A stretch of 64,000 nucleotides of DNA from Gossypium raimondii (Eukaryota > Streptophyta > Magnoliopsida > Malvales > Malvaceae): contig NC_068567.1 in assembly GCF_025698545.1 (NCBI RefSeq), positions 4,960,001 to 5,024,000 of the forward strand, in the 5' to 3' direction. This document shows, in pieces, positions 27,130 to 40,479 of the stretch; positions within the stretch are counted from its first letter, which is position 1, and each line of letters starts with the position of its first letter. Made by a program: the position numbers and the translations under genes. The notes below the pieces were generated by a model, which saw nothing but the letters and a program-made list of their open reading frames with translations, was not told the origin of the DNA and did not search any database.

Positions 27130-27775
27130 TTCTTACTCTCTTTCCAAAACGATTTATTTTCCTAAATTTAAAAAAATTCGACCTATTTTGCAAATTAATA
27201 TTTTTTTTCAGAATATTTAACTAAGCCTAAATTATCTTACATTCATTTGATAATGTAACGTTTTTGACAATTTTACATCTTTTTATTATTTTAATTTATT
27301 TTACTTGAATCAAAACAAAATAATTTTGTAACTATTTACTTACAAACATGTTTAAAAAAAAACAAATTTTGTAACAATGACAATTTAATAAATTGTGTTT
27401 TTGCTGTAATCTTATATTTCGCTAGTTAAAAATAAAACCCTACATTCCAGCTAAATAGACAAAGTTATGTAATATCACATATCCGATAATGTGATTTGAG
27501 AGTTTAAACTACTCAAATCCACATTTGAAATTCCTTACAAATTTTGAAAATTTCATCTATTTTTACTTAAACAAGTAAAATTTTTATACAATTTTACTAT
27601 TACACATAACTTTCTCAAAACCCAATCGGAAGATAATATTTACTTAAACATATATTTTTTAAACAAGTAAAATTTAATTTGTTTTATCTAATATCATTTT
27701 TAAACCTATATTTTAATCCAAATTTTCTTAAAATCAAACTAACCGTCATATGTGAACAAATAACCCGATTATTGA

Positions 27776-27960
27776 ATAAGTTTACTGACTAAGAGTTCAT
27801 TGTCATATATTTATACTACAAATTTGTATCATGAGTCAACCGAATATCAACTCAATTAGAAAATAAGTAAATGATATCCATCATTTTTACGAAATAAAAG
27901 ATATAATTATGATGATATTTTCGTCTTGTTATATTTTATATAAAATCTATAAAATTTATT
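27776..27960. repeat. Dispersed repeat family R1, degenerate copy 3
   Basis: TGTATCATGAGTCAACCGAATATCAACTCAATTAGAAAA and the following TTTACGAAATAAAAG block match the first part of copies 1 (3567) and 2 (58023) with many differences. Confidence 0.45.
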
Positions 27961-30864
27961 TAAACCCAAAATAAATCTAAGAAGTACCATACGGTAGACA
28001 ATGAATTTTGAAGATTTATTGTTTCAAAAAAGAATTTTGAAGATTTAACTTTATATTTTCATATATAGCATTATTTTTATTGAATTTTTTAATTAAAAAC
28101 TTTATAAACATTTAAAAATAGTCCATTGATGCATGATTTTAAATTTAAAGTTGAAATTATTTATTGTCAAATAAAATAGAAAAACTCCTTTAAAGTCCAA
28201 AAACAATAAATCAAAACCCAGAGCCTAAATTTTGTAAAAGGCTTGGAATTTGGTCATCAAAAGCAAATGAACCATTCATTGCGTGGACTATGGCCCTCAA
28301 ACTTCTCACCTTAAAAGCCCTTTTTAATTTATAGTTGAGATTAAGAAATTTTCATGTATTTATTAATTAATATTTTAAAAAATAAGAAAAATACATTTAC
28401 GGAATAAAAAAACTCCACCACTATGTATCAGATAACACTCATATTATTTATGAAAATTAAAATAGTTTTATATATTTTCGTAATTATTTATACGATTAAT
28501 ATTTTAACGACTCAACCGTTTTATTTTATAGTCTATTTATGTAGATTATGCATGTCAAATTTGATGTAAATTTAAAATTTCTAACTATTTATTTTATGCA
28601 AAAAAATTCAGCCGTTGAATATATATATTAATGTATAGAGTATTTTAGATCGATATGATAAAGATATCGAATCAGTTCGAAAATTTACATGCATGACAAG
28701 CCAATTATATTGATAAATTCAAAGGTTAGATTGTTACAATATTAATCATATAAATAATTACGAAAATATGTAAGACTATTTTATTTTTTATACTGTATAA
28801 ATGAATCTCTCATATATATTAAGTACTGTGTATTGATATAAAACATTCACAAGTAAAATTAGAATCATACCAATTGTTAGTTTTTTATCATTCTAATTAT
28901 GTTTGCGAATTTTTTACTTTCTATTTGTGGTCAATCCCACAAGGACTAAGACCCCTAATTTTTCTGTTTATGTAACCAAATTCCTAAGTTTAGGCAGTTG
29001 TCATGCCTACGACCCATGTGTTGCAAAGCTAAAAAAAATAAAAGTGAGATTTTAGTTGATAAAGAAAATAAAAAATATAAAAATATAAAATAAAAACAGA
29101 ATTATGATTGCAAAATAAAATTAAGAAAATTAAATTAAATTAAATCGGTGAATCAAATGTATTAATGCTTAGCCTCAGCTTCGATACACTCCGAAATTGA
29201 ATCGATCCTTGAACATTTCCAAACGATAAGCTAGTTATAACGATCAAGGACACCCCAACCGCCAACTTTTCATTGTGTAGTTTGTTCTAGCACGACCTGC
29301 AAACCAATCATTACCAATTATCTAACCACGTAACATGCGTCCATAATTTAAGATCTCAGTAGTCTAGGAAAGCCCACCTCGAATTAACGACCTCAATTGC
29401 ATGGGTTGTTTAAATTCGATTACTATCTCTCTTGACAGAATTCAACTAATTTTTTCCAATTGAACACGCTAATTTGTTCGTGGGAATTTGAACTCGGCAG
29501 GCGATCGTCTTGTTTTCCCAACTGTACGCCAAACATCTCCAACCTAACGTGTACTTTTTGAATTGAAATTGAATTAACTTTAATGGACAATTGTGACTAT
29601 CCCATATTCTGGAGAGATAACAAATACCGTGTTGAAAGGTTTTAGTGCAGGTTCATATCTTACGATTTTTTATCGAAACGATAACCGAACTAAGGCTAAA
29701 TGAGGTTGACACCTTGATTGGTGGATCTCCAATGTTAACACCAACATCCCACTAGAAAGAGCAAGGACTTCAAAAACGAGGGGGAAGGAGAAAGAAATGA
29801 AAACCACAACAACAAACGATAGATCTAAAACATCTCGATAGAGAAGAGAAAGGGGGAAACATATGTACTTAATTAGGACAAAAGGAAAATTCAAATACTA
29901 AATTGCACATTGAAGTTAAACTTAAGTATTTGTATAAGACAAAAAAAAAACTTGAAACATCAATTTTTTTTTTTAAAAAAAGCTCATAACCAAATTGAGA
30001 GAAAAAAAAACTTGTTATAATAAACGTCGATAATGACGGTAGAACGATCGCAAAGTAATAGGAAAAGAAAAATAAGAACATACAGATTAAAAACTAAGGG
30101 CAGAGGAGAGAAATTCATTAATGTTGAAAAAGAAATGATATAAGAGGAGTTTTAACTACATCTATTTAAGGGTTGAAAAACTCTGTTCTAATCAAAGTAA
30201 AATAGTAAAAGTATAGTTCTATATGGACTCAACTTGTGCGGTATGGTCCGTACCGCGAGAGTGAAGTCCAGTTTTGTGCTTAATGGGGATCTGTGGCGAG
30301 CTTTAGCCTACGACCCTCGACTTCTCACCCTCACAGATCCCTTATTTTACTATTATATTTATTTTTTAATAAATAATAAATTCGGGTCACACAAATTTTA
30401 ACAAAACTCAAATACCAAAAGCCAACCAATAGTAATAATAACTTAATGAATGAATTAAACGGAGCTTTCATATCTGAAGTTCTCATCGGTGATTTCCAAA
30501 GATAGCAAATGGCAATCACCCAAGTAAGGAAAAGGCAATGAAATGCATTAAGAAATGGGGGATGTCTGTGCTTTTACTGCATTTGCAGGCAGAATGAAAG
30601 AAACAATCACTAATAATAAATTGCTGCAACTTGCAATTTCATCAATTATTTCTTCTTTCCATGGACTTACCCACTTCTCTCATCCTAAGGATTATGAGAT
30701 CTATTCATTGCTATTTTTACTTTCATTAAATCATGTCTTTCCATTTTTGTTATTAACAAATTAAATCATTATATTAAATAATTTTAATGTAAAAACTAAT
30801 CCAACATTTTAATTTACAAACAAAATCTAATTCGATTCTTTTCATATTAGTTCGACATTTAAAG

Positions 30865-31001
30865 TAAGTTTGAATGGACGGTGGGGTGTGATGCGGTGCG
30901 TTTAGCTTACTTCTTCTCACACGTTATATTATTTATCTTATCATCACCGCTGTTTTTACACTGACCGCAGGTAAATGCACTACCCATCCAAACCCAACCT
31001 T
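30865..31001. mobile_element. Tourist/Harbinger-like MITE, copy 2
   Basis: Left TAAGTTTGAATGGACGG and right CTACCCATCCAAACCCAACCTTA are inverted repeats like those of the copy at 16776-16929. The subterminal GATGCGGTGCG and GGTAAATGCACTACCC words are in opposite order, so it lies in the reverse orientation. Non-coding. Confidence 0.55.
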
Positions 31002-31669
31002 AGTTTGCTATGCATTGTTTTAGATGAATTATATATTATAGTTGACCAAATATATATTTATAATTCACCGTTTTCGTATTAGTAAAATTTTGAAAAAAAT
31101 TTATTTAATAAAATTTATGTAAGTAATTAAAAAACAATAGCACTTAGTTAATTTTTTTCATTAAATTTTTTTGCACTTACTAGTGTTTTTTTTCTACTTT
31201 CTCTCTACTTCCTTCCCTTCGTTTATAAGAAAATGTTTTTTTTTCTTCAACAAAATTCAGATATTAAGTAAAAAAAACCTCCATTTTCACATAAAATGCT
31301 CACTTATTTATTTTTTTAAAAAAGTACCTAATATATTACTTTAAAAAATTATTTCTCGAAGTTATATTTTTTTTCACCGAGTGTCAATTTCTAGTCATAT
31401 TTACAAATCCAGTCTTGGACAGATAGATGCATATGCCATACATATAGATTCCTTCAAAAACGTGTGAAACTCAACACTGTCTTGCACTTTCTCTCTCCCT
31501 TTTCTCACTGTGCATATGAAAAAGAAGAAGAATCTTTGAGATCTAATAGTTCCTCCCTCTCACTTTGCTTTGGTTTTGGTTCTTCATTTAAAGATAGCCC
31601 ACAGCTATCTTTTTTCTTTTATCTCTCAATTACACTTTGCCCCAGTTCGGTTATTTTCATTCAAACCCA

Positions 31670-32228
31670 GTAAGCTCTTCTTCTTTTTTTAAGCTTGTTT
31701 CTTGTGAATACATTTCTGGGTTTTTATTAACATGTTCCTTTTCATATTTTTGGGATCTGAATTGTGGGTTTTGCTTGTCTTTGTGGTGGTTTGAATGGGT
31801 CGGTTTCAGTTTCTTATCTTTAATTCAAGAATGTTAATGATATTGATTCCTTTGTAATCCAAGTTTGATTCTTGATGGTTGAATTTGTTCAGTTTTTATG
31901 CTCTCTTTATTTTTTTTTTGGACTCAGATCTGTTTAGTTCATTAAAGAGCATTAGTTACATGCTTTTTAGTGTTTTTTCATATCCTTTTCATTTCATGGT
32001 TGTCAATCAACTGGTTACAACTGTAGGCAGATAACATGATGGTATTTAATCATTTTCTTTTCTTTACCTTTTTTTATGTAATGTAAGTTTATCATAAGTC
32101 TGGGCTATTAACATGGATCTGACTTGTTACACGAGTTTAAAGCTTAGTTTTGAACTTTATTGTTGAAATTAAGTAACTTCGGTCGTTGATTCAAGAGCAT
32201 TATTAATCACCTTATGGTTTCTTGCAGG
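31670..32228 (+). other. Probable 5' UTR intron of the methyltransferase gene
   Basis: A donor CCCAG|GTAAGC-like site (AACCCAGTAAGC, GT at 31670) and an acceptor TTTCTTGCAG near 32219-32228 bracket a T-rich stretch. Pyrimidine-rich UTR-like DNA at about 31460-31669 precedes it. PMT genes often have a leader intron. Transcript evidence would be needed to confirm. Confidence 0.4.
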
Positions 32229-32447
32229 TTTGATGAGTTTTCCAAAGTGTTTGATTTTGACAAGTTTTTGAAGTGAGTTGTGTTATTCATTCAATTGAAT
32301 TGAGCCCCCTGATGGTAGCGACAAAACAAATTTATTTTGAATACAAAATTTGATGTTAGATTGAGTAGGATAAGGATATTTGTGCCTGTGACAATTCAGT
32401 GCTCAAGTGAAAACAGTTTGTGAAGAAATCATAGTACTAAAAGAAGG

Positions 32448-35400
32448 ATGAGGGGAAGATCTGATGGAGGCCAAAAGAAGAGATTAATCACCTCTCTTTG
32501 TGCTGTGGCAATCTTTCTTGGTTTTCTCTATGTATATTATGGATCTATTTTTGGATCTTCAAGCAATGGTGCTTCAGCTCTAGAATATGGTGGCAAATCT
32601 CTGAGAAAAATTGGATCATCTTATTTGGGTGGAGATGATGAATCTTCAACCAAATCTGGACTGGAGGATGGAGATGTTGTTGTTCCAAAAACGTTCCCTG
32701 TAAGTTGTTTTTTGCTGAATCATTTTGATATGTAATTCCACTGTGATTCTTCCATTGATTAGTTGCTATGGCCTTTAACTTCTCTGTTTATGGCTTTGAA
32801 GGTTTGTGACGATCGACATTCGGAATTGATTCCTTGCTTAGACAGAAACATCATATACCAAATGAGATTAAAGCTTGACTTGTCGGTAATGGAGCACTAC
32901 GAACGTCATTGCCCCCCTCCTGAAAGGAGATACAATTGCTTGATCCCTCCTCCTCCAGGATACAAGGTACTGATGAAGCGTATGTGTTTTTATAATTAAT
33001 TTGTCATGAATGTGTTATAGTGATGATCATAGTCATATTTGTCATATTTTGAAATTGTTTTAACTCATGTGAAATTACAGGTCCCAATTAAGTGGCCTCA
33101 AAGCAGAGATGAAGTGTGGAAGGCAAATATTCCCCATACTCACCTTGCACATGAGAAGTCTGACCAGAATTGGATGGTGGTAAAAGGTGAAAAGATAGTA
33201 TTTCCGGGGGGAGGCACCCATTTTCACTATGGAGCTGACAAGTATATTGCTTCAATTGCAAATGTAAGTTCACCAATGCATACTGATTTTGGCTCGAAAA
33301 AAATATTTTAAAACATGATCAATAATCTTGAATGCCTACTAAAGGATGGTTGTACTCGGTATATTTGTGTCTGTTTTGAGTTTTCCGTATCATATTTTGG
33401 TTCCTAACTTTACTGATCAGCTTCATATATAATGCTCCTTATTTAAACTTCTCAAAGCTATGGTAGAAGCAATGACATTAATTTCTACGATTTTGTTTGG
33501 CAGATGCTCAACTTTTCGCACAACAACTTAAATAATGAAGGAAGAGTCCGTACAGTTCTTGATGTTGGTTGTGGTGTTGCAAGTTTTGGAGCGTATCTTC
33601 TTTCTTCTGACATTATAGCAATGTCATTAGCACCCAATGATGTTCATCAAAACCAAATCCAATTTGCCCTGGAAAGAGGAATTCCTGCATGTCTTGGTGT
33701 TCTAGGGACAAAAAGGCTCCCTTACCCGAGCAGATCATTTGAACTTGCTCACTGTTCTCGTTGTAGGATTGATTGGCTTCAAAGGGATGGGATTCTTCTT
33801 CTCGAGCTAGACCGGTTACTTAGACCTGGAGGCTATTTTGCCTACTCGTCTCCAGAGGCTTATGCACAAGATGAAGAGGATCTCCGGATATGGAAAGAGA
33901 TGAGCGCCCTTGTGGAACGTATGTGTTGGAGAATAGCTGCAAAGAGGAACCAAACTGTCATTTGGCAAAAGCCTTTGACAAATGATTGTTATATGGAACG
34001 AGCACCTGGTACAAATCCACCGCTCTGTCGGTCTGATGATGATCCAGATGCAGTTTGGGGTGTGCCAATGGAAGCTTGTATCACTCCTTATTCTGACCGT
34101 GAGTATATTTATCTGTCAGTGTTGCTAATATTAGTCTCTCCCCCCTCCCCCCCTCAGTTGATATTTTCTTTTCGAGTATGCTAATATTTAGATACAAATT
34201 TTCATATAACGTGTCTTGAATTTGGTTTTTCATTGATTTGGAAGTTGACTTCGATTTCTGAAGTCATAAATTGGCTGGCTGATGACTTTTATATATTTAT
34301 TCTTCCACAGATATGTTGCTTACATATTTTAACAAAATATGAAATGGCTTGCTATGTTTTTCCAACTCTCCATTTTGCTTGAAGTACCCTAGTTTGACAC
34401 TTGTCTCCAACACATATCCGATCTTGGGTTTGAGGATATGACCTTCCAAGTCCCCTCCAAATACATAGAAGAGAAATTGAAAAAAAATTAAACATACCCG
34501 TCCCTGACACATACTCATATCTGATGCTTACACTAAGTCCAAGTAACATTGATGGCCTGTTTTTCAACTTCATATCAAATTCTGATGAGGTGAAATCTTG
34601 ACATATTCTTTTATGTTGCTGAGTTCCTTAACAGTAAGCTCGATTTGCTTTTAGCTTAAGGATAAAGAGAGAAATATGAACCGGAATCTTACCAAATAAA
34701 AGTAATTGCTTGATAATTTTGGAATTAGTTGCCTTGTGCTTAGGTTATGTGGTAACAAGTGCATTCATTCTGCTCAATTATTCTTTTTGAATATTTGCGA
34801 GTTATACGATATAATTGTTGCTCAATTATATGTAATTCCTGATTATAAATTATGGTATATTTTGCGACGGAAAATTATAGGGATTCTTTGAGTTTATAGC
34901 TTTAAAAGATTGGTTTAAACTTTATCTTAACTAAAACTTCTCTTTGTTTCTATCAGATGATCAGAAAGCCAAGGGAAGTGGTTTGGCTCCTTGGCCAGCG
35001 AGATTGACATCTCCTCCTCCAAGGCTTGCTGATTTCGGTTATTCAAATGAAATGTTTGAAAAAGACACGGTAATGGAGGCAGCATTGTTTCATCTATGCC
35101 TTTACTTATGATTAGTGTGTTGTTCTTATATTGTGACTTATGTGGCCATGACATAGGGTATAGATGCTAATATAGCTTTTGCAATTTCATAGGAAACTTG
35201 GCGCCAGCGGGTAGAGAATTATTGGAATCTCTTGAGTCCAAAGATTGAGGCCAACACTTTGAGAAATTTGATGGACATGAAAGCAAACATGGGATCTTTT
35301 GCGGCTGCTCTAAAAGAGAGGAATGTTTGGGTGATGAATGTCATCCCTGAGGATGGACCAAACACACTTAAGTTGATATATGACAGAGGCCTCATTGGCA

Positions 35401-36196
35401 CTACTCATAACTGGTATGCGCAAATTTACTTGAAAATCTACATAACCAAGTATGAAATATTAACATATTTCTCCTTTCTGATAAACACCGAATTTTGTCT
35501 AACAAAACACAGCTACAGCTTGCGCCCCCCCAACAGCATGTATATATATATTCAGTGAAATGGATTCTCTGACAAAACACAGCTATCTGCAAAAAGACTG
35601 CTACATGCTCCGTGTCCTACTCATGTCTGGATATGATTAAGGATACGACTTTCCAAAGATTTTTCACGCACACGAAGAAACGTGGAAAATCTGTTTAAAC
35701 ATATTTGTTTCCGACACTCGCACTGGAGTCCAAGTATCATAGTTAGGAGAAAGTACAATGATGTATTTTCATTTTAATCTTATAAAGATCTTTTTCCTTC
35801 TGGCTGGTGAAATAGTGGAATGCATGTTGAGGGATAGTAAAATTTGTATTGATTGAAATTGATCTTTTTGGCAGGTGTGAAGCCTTTTCCACATACCCTC
35901 GAACCTATGATTTACTCCATGCTTGGACTGTCTTTTCTGATATTGAGAAGAAGGGCTGCAGTGCTGAAGATTTGTTACTCGAGATGGATCGCATTCTCCG
36001 TCCCAAGGGTTTCATAATCATCCGGGACAAACAACCAGTTATAGATTTCGTAAGGAAGTATTTATCAGCTTTGCACTGGGAAGCAGTAGCAACTGCTGAT
36101 TCAAGTTCGGATTCAGAACACGAAGGAGACAACGTCGTGTTTATTGTCCAAAAGAAATTGTGGCTCACAAGTGAAAGCATCCTGAATTCTGAATAG
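32448..36196 (+). CDS. PMT-family (QUASIMODO-like) putative methyltransferase, 7 exons
   Basis: A type II Golgi membrane protein of the DUF248 family, thought to methylate cell-wall pectin (homogalacturonan) using S-adenosylmethionine. Exons: 32448-32699, 32802-32966, 33081-33263, 33504-34098, 34957-35069, 35193-35413, 35875-36196. All are GT-AG. They give 1851 nt, 616 aa, the usual size. The start MRGRSDGGQKKRLI is a short basic cytosolic tail, followed by one membrane segment at about residues 13-32. Then come CDDRHSELIPCLDRN, ERHCPPPERRYNCLIPPPPGYK and FPGGGTHFHYGADKYI. The SAM-binding motif VLDVGCGVASFG lies at about 218-229. Further motifs are HCSRCRIDW, LLELDRLLRPGGYF, the second-half PRTYDLLHAWTVFSD and LLEMDRILRPKGFIIIRD. 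Its N-terminus resembles the PMT3/8/9 group, from memory. No defect visible. Enzymatic activity of this family is inferred rather than well proven. Confidence 0.95.
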
Positions 36197-38329
36197 AGTA
36201 TTTCCGGATTACAATTCCCACGTACTCTCATTATATCTTCTTCAGCAGCTCCAAGGTATTAAGAAGCTCTCCTATTACTAATCCGGCAAACAATTTCATT
36301 TTGTAGCATTAAGCAATGGTTCAAATTGTTTTTTTCTTTTTTACCCTTTTTTCCTTGTATTGAATTACTTTGACAAGCCATGAAATGATCATCATCTATA
36401 TAGGCTATGCTTCGGCTGATCATGGTTACCAAATACTATGTTACTCCGACTCATCGTTTTACTTGAACGACATGCGTATCCCGACATAAGTATAAGAATA
36501 TAGTGAAAGAACTTGATGCTCGAGTTTGAGTAAACATAGCCCATGTCCATTTTTGTTTTTTTTTCCTTGAAAAATATTCTTCTTATCCTTTGTACTTTTG
36601 TTTTGCATGCCTTGTCGTTTGCTCTTAGTGGTTAGGCTACTTTTGAAAAAGCTGTGGCTTTCATTGGCAGATTTATCCCTAATTTTTATGTCTGGTTTTG
36701 CCCCTTCTAGTTGTAATTTACAAAGCTGGGGTTGACCATCAAGGGAAGAATAAATGATTTTATGGCATTTTTGGGAATAGATTTGACCAATTTCTTAGTT
36801 TAGAGTTCCAAAAACTCTAAACCCTAAATGTTCAGAACATGAACGTCAATGTTTTCATGCATTCACAATTTGACTTTACAAATCAAACTATGCTTCAAAT
36901 TTTTAAGAGGACATGTGTGTTGTAATATGTTCTAACTTGTATTTGATTGGATAGTTAAAAAGGAAGGAGAAGGCATTGTAGAAAGAAATAGAAATGATCC
37001 ATTATAACCTTCTTTCTTCAATTATATTTATTTTTTATAAATCAATTTATGTCCAATATTACAAGGATAAATAAGATATTTCACATCTTTTTTTTTTACT
37101 TCTCTTTGTTTTTTTTCTTCAAACTGGAGTAAATCAAAATTGAATGTTTAAAAGAGAAAATAAAATAAAGGTTAGTTTCATTGTAGGTGTGGTTTGGGTT
37201 CAAGCTGTGCTAGTTGCGTTATTATTAGGGCTTTGCCTTTCTCTTGTAGTTTATTGAAAAAAACATAAAAAATATATTTTTTAAAATAATACTATTTTAA
37301 TGAATACAAAAATAAATTAATACTTAATTGATTCGTGATACCTGTAATATAGATATAAAACTATGTATATAAAATGCGAAAATGTAGTATTGTCTTTATT
37401 TTAAATCGAAGAGTTGAATTTACCCATGTTTTTATTATTTGGATTTTTTGTTCTCCGAGAATTATTTGAATGTGATTATTGTAAGTAATACACACCGATA
37501 ATGGATATGAACATATAAATTATAATCTTCCAAACAAACCAAACCCATTATTGGTTTTGTCTAATTATAACCGTGTAAGAAAAAACCAAGACATTGGAGC
37601 CCAATCCATGAAATGACTGTAACGACAAATTGTTGTTTCTACGGTTCTACTACTTGTTTACCTGGTCACCGGGGGACCAATGCCCAACCGCCAACTCAAC
37701 TGTTTTTCCTTTCTTATTCTCCATCTATATATACATATATACATACATACATCTTTATGTATGTATACATGAACTGGGAGGAACCCAAAAGTTCTGTCCT
37801 TTTGTTCTTCGTTGCGTGTCCCTCTTTGTTTTCTTGGTTGCAAGCAACGGAATATCTACAATGCAAGCAATATTCAAACTCCTAACTACTTTATAACTGT
37901 TATATTTTTTATATTTGTATTTGAACATGAAAAAAAAAAAATTTTGGTTTACACTTGAAAATAATTTCATTTTTAACTGCAGTTAGAATAGAAACAAATA
38001 TAAATATTAAATGTAAAGCAACACAATGAGCAAAGTAATGAAAGAATTAACACGCGATCTTTGTTAACACAATTTATACATAATGGTCCTATGCCTACAG
38101 AGCTTGGCCCAGTGAATGATTTTATTCAACAATTATTAATATCATTGGCTTAAGCCTAATCTACCATTGCATAAAAAAATAATTGTGGCCCTAACACAGG
38201 CTCCAATAATCACAAATCATTCACTCAATTACCTTATAATACACTTGGATTTGTCTATTTGTACTCGGAATTCCTAATTCAAAATTCAAATTTAAATGTA
38301 CAATGATTCGATAGATAGGATTTTCCCTT
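36197..38329. other. 3' flank of the methyltransferase gene and gene-free DNA
   Basis: Positions 36197 to about 36600 are the likely 3' UTR and terminator region. The rest is AT-rich. Frames near 37613-37970 arise from a TATATACATACATACAT low-complexity stretch, and their translations have no domain. No gene supported. Confidence 0.45.
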
Positions 38330-38533
38330 TCTTAAAACAACAAAACAAAATAGGTCCCTTTCCGCTTGAGAATTTTCGCTAAAAATATTCATTTATTATT
38401 CATTATATGGTTGTTATATGATATGAGACCAAAAAGAGGAAATAGAAAGATCCTTTTTGTATATCAATAGATGAAATAAGGGTGTGGAAAACAAGATAGG
38501 GATTATCTACAATGACATTGTAGGCCAATTGAA

Positions 38534-38607
38534 AGGTATGTAGCGTAGCTTGGTAGCGCGTTTGTTTTGGGTACAAAATGTCACGGGTTCAAATCCTGTC
38601 ATCCCTA
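38534..38607 (+). tRNA. Plastid-type tRNA-Pro(UGG) copy, probably non-functional
   Basis: 74 nt folding as a tRNA. It matches the plastid trnP-UGG sequence I know, apart from a few changes. The anticodon TGG is at 38568-38570 within stem TTTGT/ACAAA, and the T arm is CACGGGTTCAAATCCTGTG-like. Acceptor strands AGGTATG and CATCCCT leave one T:C mismatch where the plastid gene has G:C, and the D stem has a C to T change giving a T:G pair. Flanking DNA from about 38340 leftwards may also be organellar. In nuclear DNA this is best read as a plastid insertion, or a plastid-derived mitochondrial segment, rather than a working nuclear tRNA gene. Confidence 0.8.
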
Positions 38608-38957
38608 CCTATAACCAATAAACCTCTCCAAATAATTTTTAAAAGAGTGTCACAAAATAACCACAACAACACAACAAAGCTCTCATAAAGACACCCAAAA
38701 ACTGCTCTCAAAGTGACGCCTAACTTTTTTATAGGCTGATATAAGAGTCTACCCAACAAAGTTTTGATAAGTTTGAAACTATCCCATCAATTATCCTTAA
38801 TATTTATCATTGTTTTGTCAAACATGTCACTCCTTAATAGGCAAAAGAAAAGGTCAAACACCCGAGCTGAAACATCTCACGGTCCAAGCAAAAAATTCTT
38901 TCTTATTCTAATAGAACATGAAATGAGCATGTCAAAAACCCCATAAAAATATAAAAA

Positions 38958-39489
38958 GGGTAAATTATGTTCAAGGTCACTAAACTATTAGCAAGTTTAT
39001 GTTTTAGTCATTCAACTTCAAAAAGTTACAAAATGGTCATTGGACTATTTGAAACTTTTCATTTAAGTCACTAGGATATTAAAATAGCTATTGTATGGAC
39101 TTTTTTATTTGCACCGTCTACATGGATCAAAAACTCTTCTTTCCCTTTTCTTCTATAGCTCAATTTTGTTTTTCATGAAACAACTTTGAACGTTATGAAT
39201 CTGTGAACCAAAATCCAAACAACTTTTTTTTTTAATCTCCGACACTGTTCGTCAAACCACCTTGGATCTAAGGTATATTCTTCTACTCGTCGATGGTTAC
39301 TGATCCACTGTACTAACCGTCAAATCGTTGCTTAGAGCTCGTTAGCCAGACTTTAAAAAAAAAACTTAACAATCCAATGACCTAAATAAAACTTTCAAAT
39401 AGTTTAGTGATCATTTTGTAACATTTTGAAGTTGAGTAACCAAAACGTAAACTTACTAATAGTTTAGTAACATTGAATATAGTTTACCC
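38958..39489. mobile_element. MITE, GGGTAAA-type fold-back element, copy 3
   Basis: Begins GGGTAAATTATGTTCAAGG and ends TATAGTTTACCC. Arms of about 100 bp are inverted repeats (ACTAAACTATTAG, AAGTTTAYGTTTTRGT, CAACTTCAAAA, GTTACAAAATGRTCA). The flanks ATATAAAAA (38949-38957) and ATATAAATA (39490-39498) form a 9 bp target duplication with one mismatch, suggesting a Mutator-like MITE. Non-coding. Confidence 0.75.
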
Positions 39490-40479
39490 ATATAAATATA
39501 GCTAATGAACTGCTAGTTTAAGTAGAAAAATACTTAAAATGTAAGGTTTAAGTTTTTTGTAGATTTATTCGAGGTCAAACTATTTGTCCAAACTTAATGG
39601 CTAGATTAAAATTTTAGAATGTTAAGATTGAAAAGTGGGTTTGATAAAAAATATTATTTAAAATACGGGTTAAAGTTGAACTCTAATAATTAAGGCTCAA
39701 GCTCAACTCATCGGACCTAATTTTAAGTTTATATTATATATATATATATTATATAACTTATATTATATAAAAATTAAATATATTATAGTATAATAAGAAT
39801 AATAAAAATATTTAAAGTTGTTTTGTTTAAAATTTAATAAAAATAAAAAATATTATATTTAAAATATAATATTCACAAACCTAAATGAATTTGAATTAAT
39901 AATTTATAAATATAAGCTGGTTATGATAAAATTTGATACCCATATTTTGTGTCAAATATGTAATTAATATCATGTATGAATCTATCCAAACTCATTTCGA
40001 CCTAGAAGCCTTTTTTCATGATTATTTAAACCGGACTAGTCGGAAACATATCATCACATAAATATTCTTCATGCAGTGAAAGTCAAAAGGTTTTGAGATT
40101 AGTATATAATGTTCAATAAAACATGTAGTGGTGTCTCCTTGTGTTCCCACTTTCACAAATTAATAATTATTTAATTATTAAACTTTTAATTGTAATTAAA
40201 TTAATTTATTTTCATTTAATTGGTATTTTCTCAATTAAAATATTGATTTTATGCTAATAGTTTCTTTATTTATAAATTAAAGAATAAGAGATAATTTCGA
40301 TATAAGTAAAATATTAATGATTGATTCGATTACTAATAAAAGATAAATGCATAATAATTTAATTAAATAAATTAATCAAATGAGGGTTTCTTTATATTCT
40401 TTCCAAACCTAAATATCAAGATTAAACAACTTTTTTTTTTTTTACATTGCGGTAGTTTTCACAAACATAAGAATTAGAG
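39490..40479. other. AT-rich intergenic DNA
   Basis: No supported gene or bounded repeat. Confidence 0.4.

Larger units (their letters stand above)
26695..30864. other. Long gene-free region
   Basis: Contains an inverted repeat at 26979-27129 and a weak copy of repeat family R1 at 27776-27960. Positions 28900-30340 are less AT-rich and might be remains of a retroelement, but no gag or pol motif could be read in any frame. Short frames at 29670-30081 and 30555-30764 are low-complexity. No gene supported. Confidence 0.45.

Noticed and set aside
29670-30081. Two Phe/Ser/Leu-rich minus frames that look like membrane segments
   Set aside because: Hydrophobicity comes from purine-rich AAAG/GAAA tracts on the plus strand; no family match.
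28900-30340. Possible retroelement body
   Set aside because: Composition differs from its flanks, but no gag, protease, reverse transcriptase or integrase motif could be read in any frame, so it is left as unassigned.
37613-37970. Several overlapping 60-90 codon frames
   Set aside because: All are produced by a TATATACATACATACAT low-complexity stretch read in different frames.
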